Source: Nostoc calcicola FACHB-3891 (GTDB lineage Bacteria > Cyanobacteriota > Cyanobacteriia > Cyanobacteriales > Nostocaceae). From it: DNA of 64,000 bases. Below, one piece after another: positions 25,421 to 34,737 of the stretch (position 1 is its first letter; the number at the start of each line of letters is the position of its first letter). The stretch spans positions 124,001 to 188,000 of the forward strand of contig NZ_JACJRQ010000002.1 of NCBI RefSeq assembly GCF_014697355.1, read 5' to 3'. Both the position numbers and the translations under genes were made by a program. The notes beneath the pieces were generated by a model. The model made no database searches, was not told the DNA's origin, and saw only the letters and a program-made list of their open reading frames with translations.

Positions 25421-26200
25421 ATGCAACTTCTCGAATATCCTCGTGTTGCAGTCATTGCCGGAGAAAACGCGGTTCACGTTTCTCAACTACCCTCTACATG
25501 GCAAGAGATTGCAAGAGGAACCACGAGTGTGGGACTTTCCCATACCCAAACTTATGTTGAAATGGCACAGTTATTTCTATACAAATTAGAGCATGGTGAC
25601 GTTGACTTGTTTAGCGATCGCCCCCAACTAGCTCACTTGATACCGTCATTCTCCCAAATCTTTGCACAGTTAGCATGGGAAACTCTGGAATTTTTTGGAC
25701 AAGACTTTAGGAAAGACAGCTATCCAAATTTTGCAGAGATTCTCCGGGATGTGGAGTCAAAGGGAATTGAGTATGCCCAGGAGGTAAAAGTAGCTCGTAT
25801 TGGTATAGATTTATTCAATGAATTTGGTTATGAACTCCCTGCCAGCTTCTATCATGTGCATTTAGCACCGATTTACCGGGATCATGTTTTTGAAGAACGT
25901 GCCTTAAGATTTGACCCCCGTGATATAGAACACAAGCGTGCTTGGGATGCCATACTCCATGCAGGTAAGGTGTTTGCTATTCAGATGAAAGTGCAAAGCA
26001 TTGCCTCAAAATATGGTTTTACTTATCAACACGGCTGCGGTTGCAACTCTCACCTATCTTCCATCGATCCTGCGCGTGGGGCGTTTGAGTATGAATTGAG
26101 TCCCGAAAAGCGTCAGCGATGGATTCGCAGTTTCATCTGGACTGCTTGGTATGAGTATGCCTTCTTTGCGATTGTGCCTAATACGAGTTATTTAGTGTAA
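25421..26200 (+). CDS. Conserved-looking protein of unknown function
   Basis: 259 residues, soluble, no signal peptide or membrane segment. I do not recognise the family. Notable features: the Cys/His cluster YQHGCGCNSHLSS (about residues 205-217), a histidine in SFYHVHLAPIYRDHVF, and EHKRAWDAILHAGKVFAI. Such a cluster could bind a metal, but that is inference. Start at ATG 25421 is chosen because GGAG lies 7 bases upstream; TTG 25415 overlaps that site. It stands alone between two tandem-repeat blocks. Confidence 0.65.
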   Translation: MQLLEYPRVAVIAGENAVHVSQLPSTWQEIARGTTSVGLSHTQTYVEMAQLFLYKLEHGDVDLFSDRPQLAHLIPSFSQIFAQLAWETLEFFGQDFRKDSYPNFAEILRDVESKGIEYAQEVKVARIGIDLFNEFGYELPASFYHVHLAPIYRDHVFEERALRFDPRDIEHKRAWDAILHAGKVFAIQMKVQSIASKYGFTYQHGCGCNSHLSSIDPARGAFEYELSPEKRQRWIRSFIWTAWYEYAFFAIVPNTSYLV

Positions 26201-26214
26201 AGGGGAGTAGGGAG

Positions 26215-26345
26215 TGGGGAGATGGGGAGATGGGGAGATGGGGGGATGAGGAAGCAGAGGCGCAGAGGCGAAAATTCCTAACTCCTAACTCCTAACTCCT
26301 AACTCCTAACTCCTAACTCCTAACTCCTAACTCCTAACTCCAACT
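26215..26345. repeat. Tandem heptamers AACTCCT and GGGAGAT units
   Basis: 26276-26343 is about nine perfect copies of the heptamer CCTAACT. Just before it are GGGGAGAT repeats (26215-26245) and a CGCAGAGGCG repeat. Such heptamer arrays are typical of filamentous cyanobacteria. Follows the unknown gene at 25421-26200. Confidence 0.85.
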
Positions 26346-26364
26346 CCCCACTCCCCACTCCCTT

Positions 26365-26895
26365 CTAGACATTCTCATCCAAAATTGTCCCTTCTATATT
26401 GGCTCCCTCTAAATTTGCTCCGCTTAAATTTGCCTGGTTTAAATCTGCTTCGGTAAGATTTGCTTGGGACAAGTCGGCTACGGTTAAATCTGCACCACTC
26501 AAATCAGCTCCATTTAAATTTGCCGCAATTAAGCTTGCTTGCTGTAAACCCGCCTCAGTTAAGTTAGTTTCAATCAGCTTGGCAACTGTCAAATCAGCGT
26601 GACTCAAATTAGCTCCGTCCAAATTAGCTCCATCCAAGATAGCTCCATCTAAAATAGCTCCAGTTAAGTTGCTTCCGCTGAGGTTGGCATTACTCAAATC
26701 AGCTCCATTCAAGTCTGCCCCAATCAAACTAGCTTGGGTTAAATTAGCGTGACTCAAATTAGCTCCATCCAGAATGGCTTTATCTAGAATCGCGCCCTTG
26801 AGGTTAGCTTCCCTGAGGTTGGCCTCACTCAAATTGATACCAGTAAAATCTCTTATGCCTGCGGCATAATTTTTCAGGAGTTGTTCTGCTTTCAT
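26365..26895 (-). CDS. Pentapeptide-repeat protein
   Basis: 176 residues. After a short helical start (MKAEQLLKNYAAGIRDFTGI) nearly the whole protein is A(D/N)LXX pentapeptides, about 29 in a row. Examples: NLSEANLREANLKGA and ADLNGADLSNANLSGSNL. These fold as a right-handed square beta-helix. The N-terminal sequence is typical of the many cyanobacterial members. No signal peptide, so cytosolic. Function cannot be deduced; some family members mimic DNA, most are uncharacterised. It runs divergently from the gene at 27160. Confidence 0.9.
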   Translation of the reverse strand: MKAEQLLKNYAAGIRDFTGINLSEANLREANLKGAILDKAILDGANLSHANLTQASLIGADLNGADLSNANLSGSNLTGAILDGAILDGANLDGANLSHADLTVAKLIETNLTEAGLQQASLIAANLNGADLSGADLTVADLSQANLTEADLNQANLSGANLEGANIEGTILDENV

Positions 26896-27159
26896 ATCTG
26901 TTTTACCTCTCTTGCTGTGCTAAGGAACGTTGAATTGAAGCTACCCAGACAGGCAGGAATCCCCACCACGCGCTACAGAGGATTTATGTGGTCGAGTAAT
27001 AATGAATCAGCTTTATCTAGCTTAGGTATTCTGAAGTGCTGGTGCTACTACCGAGAGTTGTGAATTTATTTCATACTTGGGAGAGATGTTTAGGAAATAT
27101 TTAAGCATTAGTGCAAAGCGATCGCTATACTCTATTGTGGTGTTCGTCTGGCAGAGGTT

Positions 27160-28050
27160 ATGGCAAAACCAATTCGTATTCTTTTGCAGACTACGATTCC
27201 TAAAACTGAAGATGATTGGAGCATTTTTCGTTTCTCGATGTTGCAAGATTACTTAGCATCAATTAAAGATGAAGCGGGAAATTCTTTATTTGAAGTTACA
27301 GGACGCGATTACGAGTCAAATGCAGTAGATGGTGACCCAGTATTAACTACTCTCGACAAATCAGATTTTGATGAACTTTGGCTATTTGCCTTAGATGTGG
27401 TTGATGGTTTAACGGAAAAGGATATTGCTGGAATTAATGCTTTTCGGCAACGCGGCGGTGGTATTCTGACAACACGCGATCATCAAGATATGGGCTGTTC
27501 GATGTGTGGTTTAGTTGACATTGGTGATGTGCATTATTTCAATACAAAAAACCCCGACCCCGATGAGTCTCGCTGGAGCCGAGATGACTCATACACAAGT
27601 TATATTTCCTGGCCTAACTATCATTCTGGAGCTAACGGTGATTATCAAAAAATCACCATTCTTGAACCCATTCACGAACTTTTGAAAAATCCAAATTCAC
27701 CTTTGGGACATATCGAATTTTTTCCAGCGCATCCCCACGAAGGCGGAATTGGTGCGCCTTTAGGCAATACTAATGCGCGGGTTATTGCCTTAGGGAAAAG
27801 TTTAGTTAGTGGTCGTGAATTCAATCTTGTTGTAGCGATCGAACATCACCAAGATCGACAGGGAAATATACTAGGACGAGGGGTAGCTAACTCTAGCTTT
27901 CATCATCTAGTAGATTACAACTGGGATATTGAAAAAGGCTGCCCCACTTTTGTAGATGAAGCACCGGGGGATGGTATGAAAAAAGAGCCACGCGCTTTGG
28001 AAGATATCAAAACCTATGTGCGTAATGTCGCTTTCTGGCTAGCAAATTAA
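27160..28050 (+). CDS. Unknown protein, possible ThuA/glutamine-amidotransferase-like fold
   Basis: 296 residues, soluble. I do not recognise a named family. The order of elements suggests an alpha/beta flavodoxin-like fold: IRILLQTTIPK at the start, FDELWLFALDVVDGLTEKDI, then FRQRGGGILTTRDHQDMGCS. In ThuA and class I amidotransferase-like proteins a GGG turn and a Cys/His loop follow a similar strand. The Cys pair in GCSMCGL and the histidines in YHSGANG, FFPAHPHEGG and AIEHHQDRQG could form a metal or catalytic site (inference). No close neighbours on the same strand. Confidence 0.6.
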   Translation: MAKPIRILLQTTIPKTEDDWSIFRFSMLQDYLASIKDEAGNSLFEVTGRDYESNAVDGDPVLTTLDKSDFDELWLFALDVVDGLTEKDIAGINAFRQRGGGILTTRDHQDMGCSMCGLVDIGDVHYFNTKNPDPDESRWSRDDSYTSYISWPNYHSGANGDYQKITILEPIHELLKNPNSPLGHIEFFPAHPHEGGIGAPLGNTNARVIALGKSLVSGREFNLVVAIEHHQDRQGNILGRGVANSSFHHLVDYNWDIEKGCPTFVDEAPGDGMKKEPRALEDIKTYVRNVAFWLAN

Positions 28051-28069
28051 ACGAAAATTACTGACCTTC

Positions 28070-28222
28070 GGTCGAGGGAATAGGGAACAGGCAACAGGCA
28101 AGAGTAAAGATTTTTGGTGAGACGCGGAAATTGTTGCCTGTTTCCTCGACCAACAATCAAAGGTCAAAAGCCCCGCCTCGAAGGTGAGATTCCGTGGGGT
28201 GGGGTTTAAATCCCCGTCCCAC
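28070..28222. repeat. Inverted repeats and a strong GC hairpin
   Basis: GGTCGAGGGAATAGGGAACA at 28070-28089 is complementary, with gaps, to GTTGCCTGTTTCCTCGACC at about 28133-28151. Next is an 11-bp stem GTGGGGTGGGG (28194-28204) / CCCCGTCCCAC (28212-28222) with loop TTTAAAT. After it come GCCTGTT heptamers (28235-28258). No gene. The hairpin may end transcription of the 27160 gene or be part of a mobile repeat. Confidence 0.5.
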
Positions 28223-28347
28223 GCCAACACTTATGCCTGTTGCCTGTTGCCTGTTGCCTTTTATGACCAAATTTTAGATTAGCTCTGGGATTAGGGACTG
28301 AGGAATGGGAACTTGGAAGTAGCGAAAAGTTTTCCAATACCCAATAC

Positions 28348-29097
28348 CTAATCCCCAGTTCCCTTTACACACTCAATACCAATTATCGGCACACAGTCAA
28401 TAAAATCCTGCCAAAACTCTTCACCAAATTCCTGTACTCCTTGAGGAGAGATTATTGGTTTTTGCCAGCGAACCTGTTGAAAACCAACACTTTGGAATGC
28501 CCATTCATGAGTTTCCGTACTGAGGTAATAATTATCAAAACTGAATTTTTGCTCATTATTAGAAATTGTATATGTTATCGGCGTGCCTTCTCTTAGTGGT
28601 AAGTTGATAGTTTTAATAAATCCATATTTTTGGGTTGCAAGATAGGATGTAGGGGGTTGAGAGGCATTATTATTCATACTGACAAAACGACCGCCTGGTT
28701 TGAGATTGGCAAATATGTTCTGACACATTTTGAGTAATTCTTCTTTCGTTTGAGCATAATTTAATAGAAAGGAAGCCACTACTAAATCAAAACTACCAAT
28801 TTTACCCAGTTCGAGTACATCAGCAAGGATATATTCAATATTTTGGGGTTCTCTGGCTTCTTCTTGTCTTGCCAGTTCAATCATTTTTTGAGAAATTTCT
28901 ACCCCTACCACCTTTGCTGCACCTTGGAGTTTGAATTGTCTGGTATAGAATCCTTCTCCACAAGCCAAATCCAGGACTGATTTACCAATCAAATCACCAA
29001 GCAAATTAAAGTATGTATATGCCTCAATATGCAGACGAAAGGGCAATTGTTTGGATTTTTTATACTGCTCGGCTATGGAGTCATAGGAGGCTGTCAT
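28348..29097 (-). CDS. Class I SAM-dependent methyltransferase
   Basis: 249 residues. The SAM-binding motif I is SVLDLACGEGFYTRQF (about 40-55), followed by acidic VVGVEISQKMIELA and ILADVLELGKIGSFDLVVAS. Post-motif LKPGGRFVSMNNNAS also fits. The substrate is unknown; the overall pattern fits the UbiE/Coq5-like or small-molecule methyltransferase group. It follows the guanidine importer genes on the same strand after 90 bases, so it could be transcribed with them by read-through. Nothing else links it to guanidine. Confidence 0.9.
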   Translation of the reverse strand: MTASYDSIAEQYKKSKQLPFRLHIEAYTYFNLLGDLIGKSVLDLACGEGFYTRQFKLQGAAKVVGVEISQKMIELARQEEAREPQNIEYILADVLELGKIGSFDLVVASFLLNYAQTKEELLKMCQNIFANLKPGGRFVSMNNNASQPPTSYLATQKYGFIKTINLPLREGTPITYTISNNEQKFSFDNYYLSTETHEWAFQSVGFQQVRWQKPIISPQGVQEFGEEFWQDFIDCVPIIGIECVKGTGD

Positions 29098-29187
29098 TGG
29101 TAGTTGCTGGATGTATAAAATATCTACAGAATTTTGCTTTCTAGTTTGGTTTGAGTACCCAAGAAAGTAAATCGTGATTTTTTGCTT

Positions 29188-29985
29188 TTAGGATACTATA
29201 GGCATCTGTTCTAGGGTATCATTTAAATTAGAGCTATCATCACATAAAAGCTTCATTACTTCATCTTTGTATTTCTGAAATATGGGATAACGCTTGATTT
29301 GAGGATCGTATTTACTCGGCAATTGAATTTGTATTTCTTGTTTGATGGTGCCTGGTCGTGAGCTTAACACGTAGATGCGTTGCGATAAAAAAATTGCTTC
29401 CTCAACATCGTGAGTGATCAGAAAAATTGTAGTATTTGTGTTCTGCCAAATTTCTAATAAAAATTGCTGCATTACTTCTTTTGTCTGTACATCTAATGCA
29501 CCAAAGGGTTCATCCATAAGTAAAATTTTGGGTTTGGATGCTAAAGCGCGAGCGATCGCCACTCGTTGTTTCATCCCACCGGAAAGTTCCTGCGGTAGCG
29601 CCTTCGCAAATCCTGACAACCCCACCATATCTAAATAATAAGCAGCTTGTTGTCGGCGCTTGACTTTGGGCACACCTTGTAACTTCAAGCCAAATTCCAC
29701 ATTCTCCATCGCATTCATCCAGGGATAGAGAGTGTAGCTTTGAAATACCATACCGCGATCGCACCCCGGTCCGGTGACGCGTACCCCATCAACCAGAATC
29801 TCCCCCCCTGTTGGAGTTTCTAACCCTGCAATTAACCGCAGCAAAGTGGATTTACCAGAACCACTTGCTCCTACTGCACAGACAAATTCACCCTCTTCTA
29901 CATGCAAACTAATGTTTTTCAGTGCAGTCAACGAACCGCGTCTAGTTTTAAATTGTTTGTGGAGTTGATTAACTTCTAAATGCAT
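29188..29985 (-). CDS. ABC importer ATPase of the guanidine operon
   Basis: 265 residues, TauB/SsuB/NrtD-type ATPase. Walker [17 protein letters not shown] (about 37-52), Q-loop [12 protein letters not shown], signature [15 protein letters not shown], Walker [13 protein letters not shown] and switch [12 protein letters not shown] are all intact. It energises uptake with the permease and binding protein just upstream. The order hydrolase, hypA, hypB, binding protein, permease, ATPase is that of Synechocystis sll1077-sll1082. Guanidine as cargo is therefore inferred from context; the automatic call would be nitrate/sulfonate/taurine transport. 179 bases separate it from the permease, filled by inverted AATTCAGA-type repeats. 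Confidence 0.92.
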   Translation of the reverse strand: MHLEVNQLHKQFKTRRGSLTALKNISLHVEEGEFVCAVGASGSGKSTLLRLIAGLETPTGGEILVDGVRVTGPGCDRGMVFQSYTLYPWMNAMENVEFGLKLQGVPKVKRRQQAAYYLDMVGLSGFAKALPQELSGGMKQRVAIARALASKPKILLMDEPFGALDVQTKEVMQQFLLEIWQNTNTTIFLITHDVEEAIFLSQRIYVLSSRPGTIKQEIQIQLPSKYDPQIKRYPIFQKYKDEVMKLLCDDSSNLNDTLEQMPIVS

Positions 29986-30164
29986 AAAAATCCAATTTTA
30001 GATGAAAATTTTTTATTAGAAGAATTCAGAACTCAGGAGTCAGGATTCAGAAATGAATATTGGTTTAAAACCAAGCCGAATTGTAGGCGAAACACAATTA
30101 AAATATTTTTGCTCTTTTGTAGCGGAGTATTCTGATTTCTGACTTCTGAATTCTGACTCCTTTT

Positions 30165-31013
30165 TTATTCTTTAGCCCACTTACAAGATACATGCAGTAA
30201 CAACCGAAATAAAAGGTCAATCCCTAACCCAATCAAGCCAATTACAATCAATCCTGCAAAAATTTCATCTGTTTTCAGATACCTTTGAGCAACGCTAATT
30301 CTACGACCCAAACCTTCTGTCGCCGCGACTAATTCCGAAACAATCACTAAGTTCCAAGATGCTGCCATGTTAACACGACAAGCATCAATGATATTAGGCA
30401 GAATAAACGGAAGAATTACTTGTAATAAAACTTGCTTTCTTTGACCTCCTAAAGTATAAGTAGTTTCCAATAAATGCTGAGGAACAAATTTCACTGCATC
30501 CATCACCATTAAGGTATTAAAAAACAGTGTGCCGATAAAAATCAGCATAATTTTCGGAATTTCTCCCAGTCCCAAATATAAAATTAGTAGGGGAATAAAA
30601 GCTGGGGCTGGCATATAGCGTACAATACCAATAATTGGTTCTAACAATGCGCGAATACTAGCAAAAGTCCCCATTAAAGTACCTAAAGGAATGGAAACAA
30701 TTGCCGCCAGTGAAAAACCAGTTAACACGCGAAACAAGCTAAAAGCAATATCTTTTTGTAAATCACCACTTGCTAAAAGTCTTTGAAATGCACCCCAGAC
30801 TTCACTGGGAGTAGGCAAAAATAAAGATGGAATTAATCCAGTATTAGAAACAACCCACCACAAAAGTATCGGTATCGTGATGGATAAAAACATCAAAGTC
30901 CAAGCTAAATTTTTGGGGATATCCTCAGCAATGCGCCAAAAAATTGTTTGTGGTAACATTTTCTGAGGAAGCTGAGAGTTTATTTCCTTCAAGTCTTCAG
31001 TGTGTTGGTTCAT
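30165..31013 (-). CDS. ABC importer permease of the guanidine operon
   Basis: 282 residues, BPD_transp_1 (TauC/SsuC-type) permease with about six membrane segments. The EAA loop facing the ATPase is seen in LLETTYTLGGQRKQVLLQVI then LPFILPNIID. Its start codon overlaps the stop of the binding-protein gene by four bases (ATGA), so the two are translationally coupled. Cargo guanidine is inferred from the hydrolase and riboswitch upstream, as for the partner genes. Confidence 0.92.
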   Translation of the reverse strand: MNQHTEDLKEINSQLPQKMLPQTIFWRIAEDIPKNLAWTLMFLSITIPILLWWVVSNTGLIPSLFLPTPSEVWGAFQRLLASGDLQKDIAFSLFRVLTGFSLAAIVSIPLGTLMGTFASIRALLEPIIGIVRYMPAPAFIPLLILYLGLGEIPKIMLIFIGTLFFNTLMVMDAVKFVPQHLLETTYTLGGQRKQVLLQVILPFILPNIIDACRVNMAASWNLVIVSELVAATEGLGRRISVAQRYLKTDEIFAGLIVIGLIGLGIDLLFRLLLHVSCKWAKE

Positions 31014-32047
31014 GATTTCTGCTTCGCAGCGTAGGCTTTTACAAAGCGGTCATCAAAGATTTGATTGAGATTAGGTGCTTGTTTTGTCAAACCAGCGTCA
31101 ACAAGAAATTTGCTGATTTTACCAGAAGCATAACTGAGCGATTTCATGTCATTACCAGGACTAAAAGCTTGCAAATTCTCTTCTATGGAAAAGATTTTAG
31201 TGCCTGCATCATACGCTTTATACTCTGCAACTGACACACCAGCACGTTTCGCCATAATTTCATAAGCTTTGTCTGGGTTAGCTTTGATAAAATCTAGAGT
31301 AGCAAACCAAGTATTTACTAAAGCTTGTACATCTTGTGGACGTTCATTAAGAAATTTACGACTGACAACTAAATGGTCGGGAATCGCACCAGGAAAATCT
31401 TTAGAACTGAATAATTCTTTGCTTTTAGCACGTGATAAAGCCTTTGTAGTAAAAGGTGCAAAAACTCCAACTGCATCAACTTGACCGGCTACAAAAGCTG
31501 CTGCGGCTGCACCTGTTTCTAGTGGCTGAAACTGAATATCGGCTTGAGTTAAACCGACTTTCGACAAACCAAGTAATAAGAGAAAATGGTCAACTGTTCC
31601 TTCTTCAACAGCAACTTTTTTACCTTTGAGATCGGCGATACTATTGATTCCTTCGCGGACAATAATTTTGTCATTACCAGTTGAATTATCATTGACTAAA
31701 ACAATTACTTGATCTGAACCTGCTGCTACTGAGCTAATGGTATCATTCAACGTTTGGGTATTGGCATTAAGTTGACCTGCTCGTAAAGCATTGATAGAAT
31801 CTAAATAGCCATCAAACCACTTTAAATCTACATTAATTTTGTTGTTTTCAAATAACTTTTGTTCTTGGGAAATTTGCCAAGGAAACCAACCAGGCCAAGC
31901 ACTAAAGCCAACCTGAATTTGTGCTGTATTAATTGAAGTATTAGAATTTTGCGGTGTCTTAGTTTCGGGATTGGGAGTACAACTAACTGCGATAAAAAGC
32001 GCGAGTAAAAAGATTGTGAATAGAGATGATAACTTGCGAATATTCAT
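31010..32047 (-). CDS. ABC importer substrate-binding lipoprotein of the guanidine operon
   Basis: 345 residues. Lipoprotein signal peptide: basic MNIRK, hydrophobic core and lipobox AVSC with Cys at about residue 23. Mature part is of the NMT1/TauA type: IQVGFSAWPGWFPWQISQEQ, NALRAGQLNANTQTLNDTI, SIADLKGKKVAVEEGTVDHF and FVAGQVDAVGVFAPFT. It is homologous in position to Synechocystis sll1080. It should capture the cargo in the periplasm; guanidine is the likely ligand from its operon but could be checked only by binding. The gap of 337 bases to hypB (32048-32384) contains a CAAAGGACG direct repeat and a GGGGACTCAAGTCCCC palindrome, but no gene. Confidence 0.92.
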   Translation of the reverse strand: MNIRKLSSLFTIFLLALFIAVSCTPNPETKTPQNSNTSINTAQIQVGFSAWPGWFPWQISQEQKLFENNKINVDLKWFDGYLDSINALRAGQLNANTQTLNDTISSVAAGSDQVIVLVNDNSTGNDKIIVREGINSIADLKGKKVAVEEGTVDHFLLLLGLSKVGLTQADIQFQPLETGAAAAAFVAGQVDAVGVFAPFTTKALSRAKSKELFSSKDFPGAIPDHLVVSRKFLNERPQDVQALVNTWFATLDFIKANPDKAYEIMAKRAGVSVAEYKAYDAGTKIFSIEENLQAFSPGNDMKSLSYASGKISKFLVDAGLTKQAPNLNQIFDDRFVKAYAAKQKS

Positions 32048-32384
32048 TTTGTTTAACTCTGACTTACGCTTTGTGACAAGAAACTGTATGTAATCCTAGT
32101 TCTCTATGAAGATGCACTTAATATTTATCTAATAAACCGCAAAGGACGCAAAGGACGCAAAGTAAGAAATAGATTAAGTAATGATTCAGTGCCAGTTTAC
32201 AGAGGATTGATGTAAAAGAGATTGCATTGTATTTTTTATGGAGTTATATAATATCAGGTTTATCAAGGTGAAAAAAATCTTCTTAATCATGACTCTAGTC
32301 TTGGCTTTGGGGACTCAAGTCCCCACTACAAACTTCTTGTCTATGTATGGCTTCTTTACGAAGTACATCAATGCTAATCATTAT

Positions 32385-33113
32385 CTAATGAGCATGTGAA
32401 ACAACATTAGGAATTGTTGCTGTAGATGTAGAATTTTGTTGTTGCTGGAAAACTTGCGATCGCACCCAATTAAACCAAAGTTCTAATCCCTCGCCTGTTT
32501 TAGTAGAAACAGCAATAATCTCAACATTGGGATTCATTTGACGGACGTTTGCTTCAATGCGGCTAATGTCAATATCTAGATAAGGAGCCAAATCTGTTTT
32601 TGTAATTAGCAAACAATCAGCTTCTTGAAACATAATCGGATATTTCAGTGGCTTATCTTCACCTTCAGTGATGCTTAATAAAGCAACTTTAGCGTGTTCT
32701 CCTACTTCAAATTCAGCAGGACAAACTAAATTACCAACATTTTCCACCAGCACTACATCAAAGTCGGAAGGATTATATTGATGTTCCAGTTGATGAATTC
32801 CACCTGCGACCATTTTGGAATCCAAATGACAAGAACGACCTGTATTAATTGCAATTACAGGAACACCATATTTTCGCAGGCGTTCTGCATCTAAATCAGT
32901 TGTCATATCTCCTTCAATGACAGCAATTTTTAATTCCTTACTTAAAGCTACAAGGGTGCGTTCTAGTAGTGCTGTTTTACCCGCACCAGGACTACTCATA
33001 ATGTTAAAACAAATGATTCCCCATTCGTCAAAATGCGCTCGGTTATGGTCAGCGCCTTGTTGATTAGCATGGAGTAAATTAATTCCTAATACTGCGTCAA
33101 ATGTTTGATGCAT
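32385..33113 (-). CDS. HypB-like nickel chaperone GTPase for guanidine hydrolase
   Basis: About 242 residues from ATG 33113; the longer TTG start at 33134 has no support. P-loop [14 protein letters not shown], then [18 protein letters not shown] with [29 protein letters not shown] and the base-recognition motif [12 protein letters not shown]. All match HypB, the GTPase that delivers nickel. The N-terminal Cys nickel motif and His-rich tract of some HypB proteins are missing. Because it follows hypA and the hydrolase, it most likely serves the Ni-dependent hydrolase (named GhaB in the literature as I recall) rather than hydrogenase. It overlaps the hypA-like gene by 17 bases. Confidence 0.9.
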   Translation of the reverse strand: MHQTFDAVLGINLLHANQQGADHNRAHFDEWGIICFNIMSSPGAGKTALLERTLVALSKELKIAVIEGDMTTDLDAERLRKYGVPVIAINTGRSCHLDSKMVAGGIHQLEHQYNPSDFDVVLVENVGNLVCPAEFEVGEHAKVALLSITEGEDKPLKYPIMFQEADCLLITKTDLAPYLDIDISRIEANVRQMNPNVEIIAVSTKTGEGLELWFNWVRSQVFQQQQNSTSTATIPNVVSHAH

Positions 33114-33459
33114 AAGCGTACTCAATCCTATCAATTTTCAACTCTCTACCTGAGCGAATATCCTCCATTGGTGAATTACATGCAGGACAGGCGTACTGTA
33201 AACCAATTTGCGGTAAATATTCTTGTTGACAACGATGACAAAAGGCAATCAACGGTGTTTCTTGAATTATCAGTTTGACTTTTTCTAAAAAGGTATTGCG
33301 GGTTTGTACTTCAAAGGCAAATTGTAAACTTGCAGGTTCAACGCAAGTGAACTTACCGACAATTAAGTGAACTTGAGAAATTTCTGGGCGTTCAGGTTGG
33401 GATTCCCACCAATCTTTGACTGTTAAAATTAGTGCCTTTGTCATGTCGGTTTCGTGCAA
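33097..33459 (-). CDS. HypA-like nickel chaperone for guanidine hydrolase (TTG start)
   Basis: 120 residues. Starts at TTG 33459, with GGAGG 7 bases upstream overlapping the hydrolase stop codon. This start is decided by the family: it yields MHETDM, and the N-terminal Met-His-Glu of HypA is a nickel ligand. Two CXXC pairs for structural zinc are seen (CHRCQQEY and CPACNSPM). HypA passes nickel to HypB and on to the apo-enzyme. It lies 3 bases after the hydrolase, so co-expression is near certain. Known as GhaA in the guanidine hydrolase system, as I recall. Confidence 0.92.
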   Translation of the reverse strand: MHETDMTKALILTVKDWWESQPERPEISQVHLIVGKFTCVEPASLQFAFEVQTRNTFLEKVKLIIQETPLIAFCHRCQQEYLPQIGLQYACPACNSPMEDIRSGRELKIDRIEYAYASNI

Positions 33460-33462
33460 GAT

Positions 33463-34656
33463 TTACCTCCATTCTTCAATTAATTCTGGCTCTGCTGCGG
33501 GGTGAATATATGCAGGTTTTGATTTCCGCCGTAATTGACCAGATACAACTAAATGTGCCATCGTATCACAAATGACCCGCGCCGCCATTAATGATGTCAT
33601 ATCGCTAATATCATAAGGCGGTGAAACTTCCACAACTTCCAGTCCACAAACTGGTGCTTTTTGGATAATTTTACCCAGCAAATACAACGCCTCACGCGGT
33701 AATAATCCACCGGGTTCAGGCCAACCAGTTCCAGGGACAAACCCAGCATCAATGCAGTCAATATCGAAGCTGATATAAACGCAATCTGTACCGTCTAATG
33801 CTCTTTCCAAAGCGAAGTTCACGGCTGCATCTAGCCCCATTTCTGTGATGTCCGTGACTGTTAAAATATTGGTGGCTCTTTCTCGACAAACTTTCACACC
33901 TTGACGCGGCACTTGCCAGCCACCAATTCCTAATTGCACGAGGTTTTTTGCTGGGGCATTTTTAATATTTGTGGCGTGAAACCAAGGACAAGTATGCATT
34001 CTTTCGTCGAGGTCTGTTTCTTGGGTATCCACATGGCGATCGAAGTGAATAATTCCAACTTTTTTATCGCCTAAATGACGACAAACGCCGCGAACTGTAG
34101 GAAAGCCGATTGAATGATCGCCTCCCATAATTATGGGAAATGCACCAGAACTAAAGATATGTGCAATACCTTTGGATATCTGATCGAAAGACTTTTCATT
34201 ATTAGCAGGAATGGTGAATATGTCGCCAACATCACATAAAGTAATCTGTTCGCGCAAGTCTACACCCAATTCAAAGTTATAGGGAGTGTATAGTGCAGAA
34301 ATTCGGCGAATTCCTTGGGGACCAAAACGCGTTCCGGGTCGATAAGTAGTTCCAGAATCGTGTGGGACACCGACAACAGCCACGTCATATTCACCAACTT
34401 TTCGCACATCTTCTAAATACGGTGCTTTCAAAAAAGTGTTAATTCCAGCAAAGTGGGGTAGTTCTCCGCGAGAAAAGGTAGGAATTGAACGGTCAACTAT
34501 GCTGTCTGCTGCTTCTAACCCAAACTCTATGCCTCTAGAAACCTCTTGCTGCCAGCCTGTTAGCGGTAAATTAGCTTCTTTTTCTAACGCACGTCCTGCT
34601 TGCGTAGAATTTGGCTGAAAATGAGAATTAGGATCGGTAGAAGATTGTTCAGTCAT
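33463..34656 (-). CDS. gdmH: Ni-dependent guanidine hydrolase (ureohydrolase family)
   Basis: 397 residues, arginase/agmatinase fold. All metal ligands are visible: His in GGDHSIGFP, Asp and His in IHFDRHVDTQ, and two Asp in YISFDIDCIDAGF followed by VPGTGWPEPGG. The Arg in HFDRHVD replaces the usual Ala of agmatinase, and there is an N-terminal extension of about 80 residues. These points and the length (about 390) fit Synechocystis Sll1077, shown to hydrolyse guanidine to urea and ammonia with nickel. The context is decisive: a guanidine-I riboswitch just upstream and hypA/hypB-like Ni chaperones just downstream. The product would feed nitrogen assimilation. Automatic pipelines may call it agmatinase (speB). 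Confidence 0.92.
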   Translation of the reverse strand: MTEQSSTDPNSHFQPNSTQAGRALEKEANLPLTGWQQEVSRGIEFGLEAADSIVDRSIPTFSRGELPHFAGINTFLKAPYLEDVRKVGEYDVAVVGVPHDSGTTYRPGTRFGPQGIRRISALYTPYNFELGVDLREQITLCDVGDIFTIPANNEKSFDQISKGIAHIFSSGAFPIIMGGDHSIGFPTVRGVCRHLGDKKVGIIHFDRHVDTQETDLDERMHTCPWFHATNIKNAPAKNLVQLGIGGWQVPRQGVKVCRERATNILTVTDITEMGLDAAVNFALERALDGTDCVYISFDIDCIDAGFVPGTGWPEPGGLLPREALYLLGKIIQKAPVCGLEVVEVSPPYDISDMTSLMAARVICDTMAHLVVSGQLRRKSKPAYIHPAAEPELIEEWR

Positions 34657-34737
34657 ATTTCGGGTAATGAAATTTCTCAGATTTACAAGGCAAAACTATA
34701 GCCCAGGTAGCCATAACAGATAATATCCTGTTATGCA

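Noticed and set aside
28194..28225. T arm and acceptor of a tRNA (GGGGTTTAAATCCCC then ACGCCA)
   Set aside because: The 5' half pairs as one continuous hairpin; no D arm, anticodon arm or acceptor strand is present.
32385..33459. Hydrogenase maturation genes hypA/hypB
   Set aside because: No hydrogenase or other hyp gene is present; HypB lacks the N-terminal Ni-storage motifs, and the pair is embedded in the guanidine operon.
33463..34656. Agmatinase (speB) reading of the ureohydrolase
   Set aside because: The guanidine riboswitch upstream, HypA/HypB-like genes downstream, the Arg in HFDRHVD and the N-terminal extension fit the guanidine hydrolase better.
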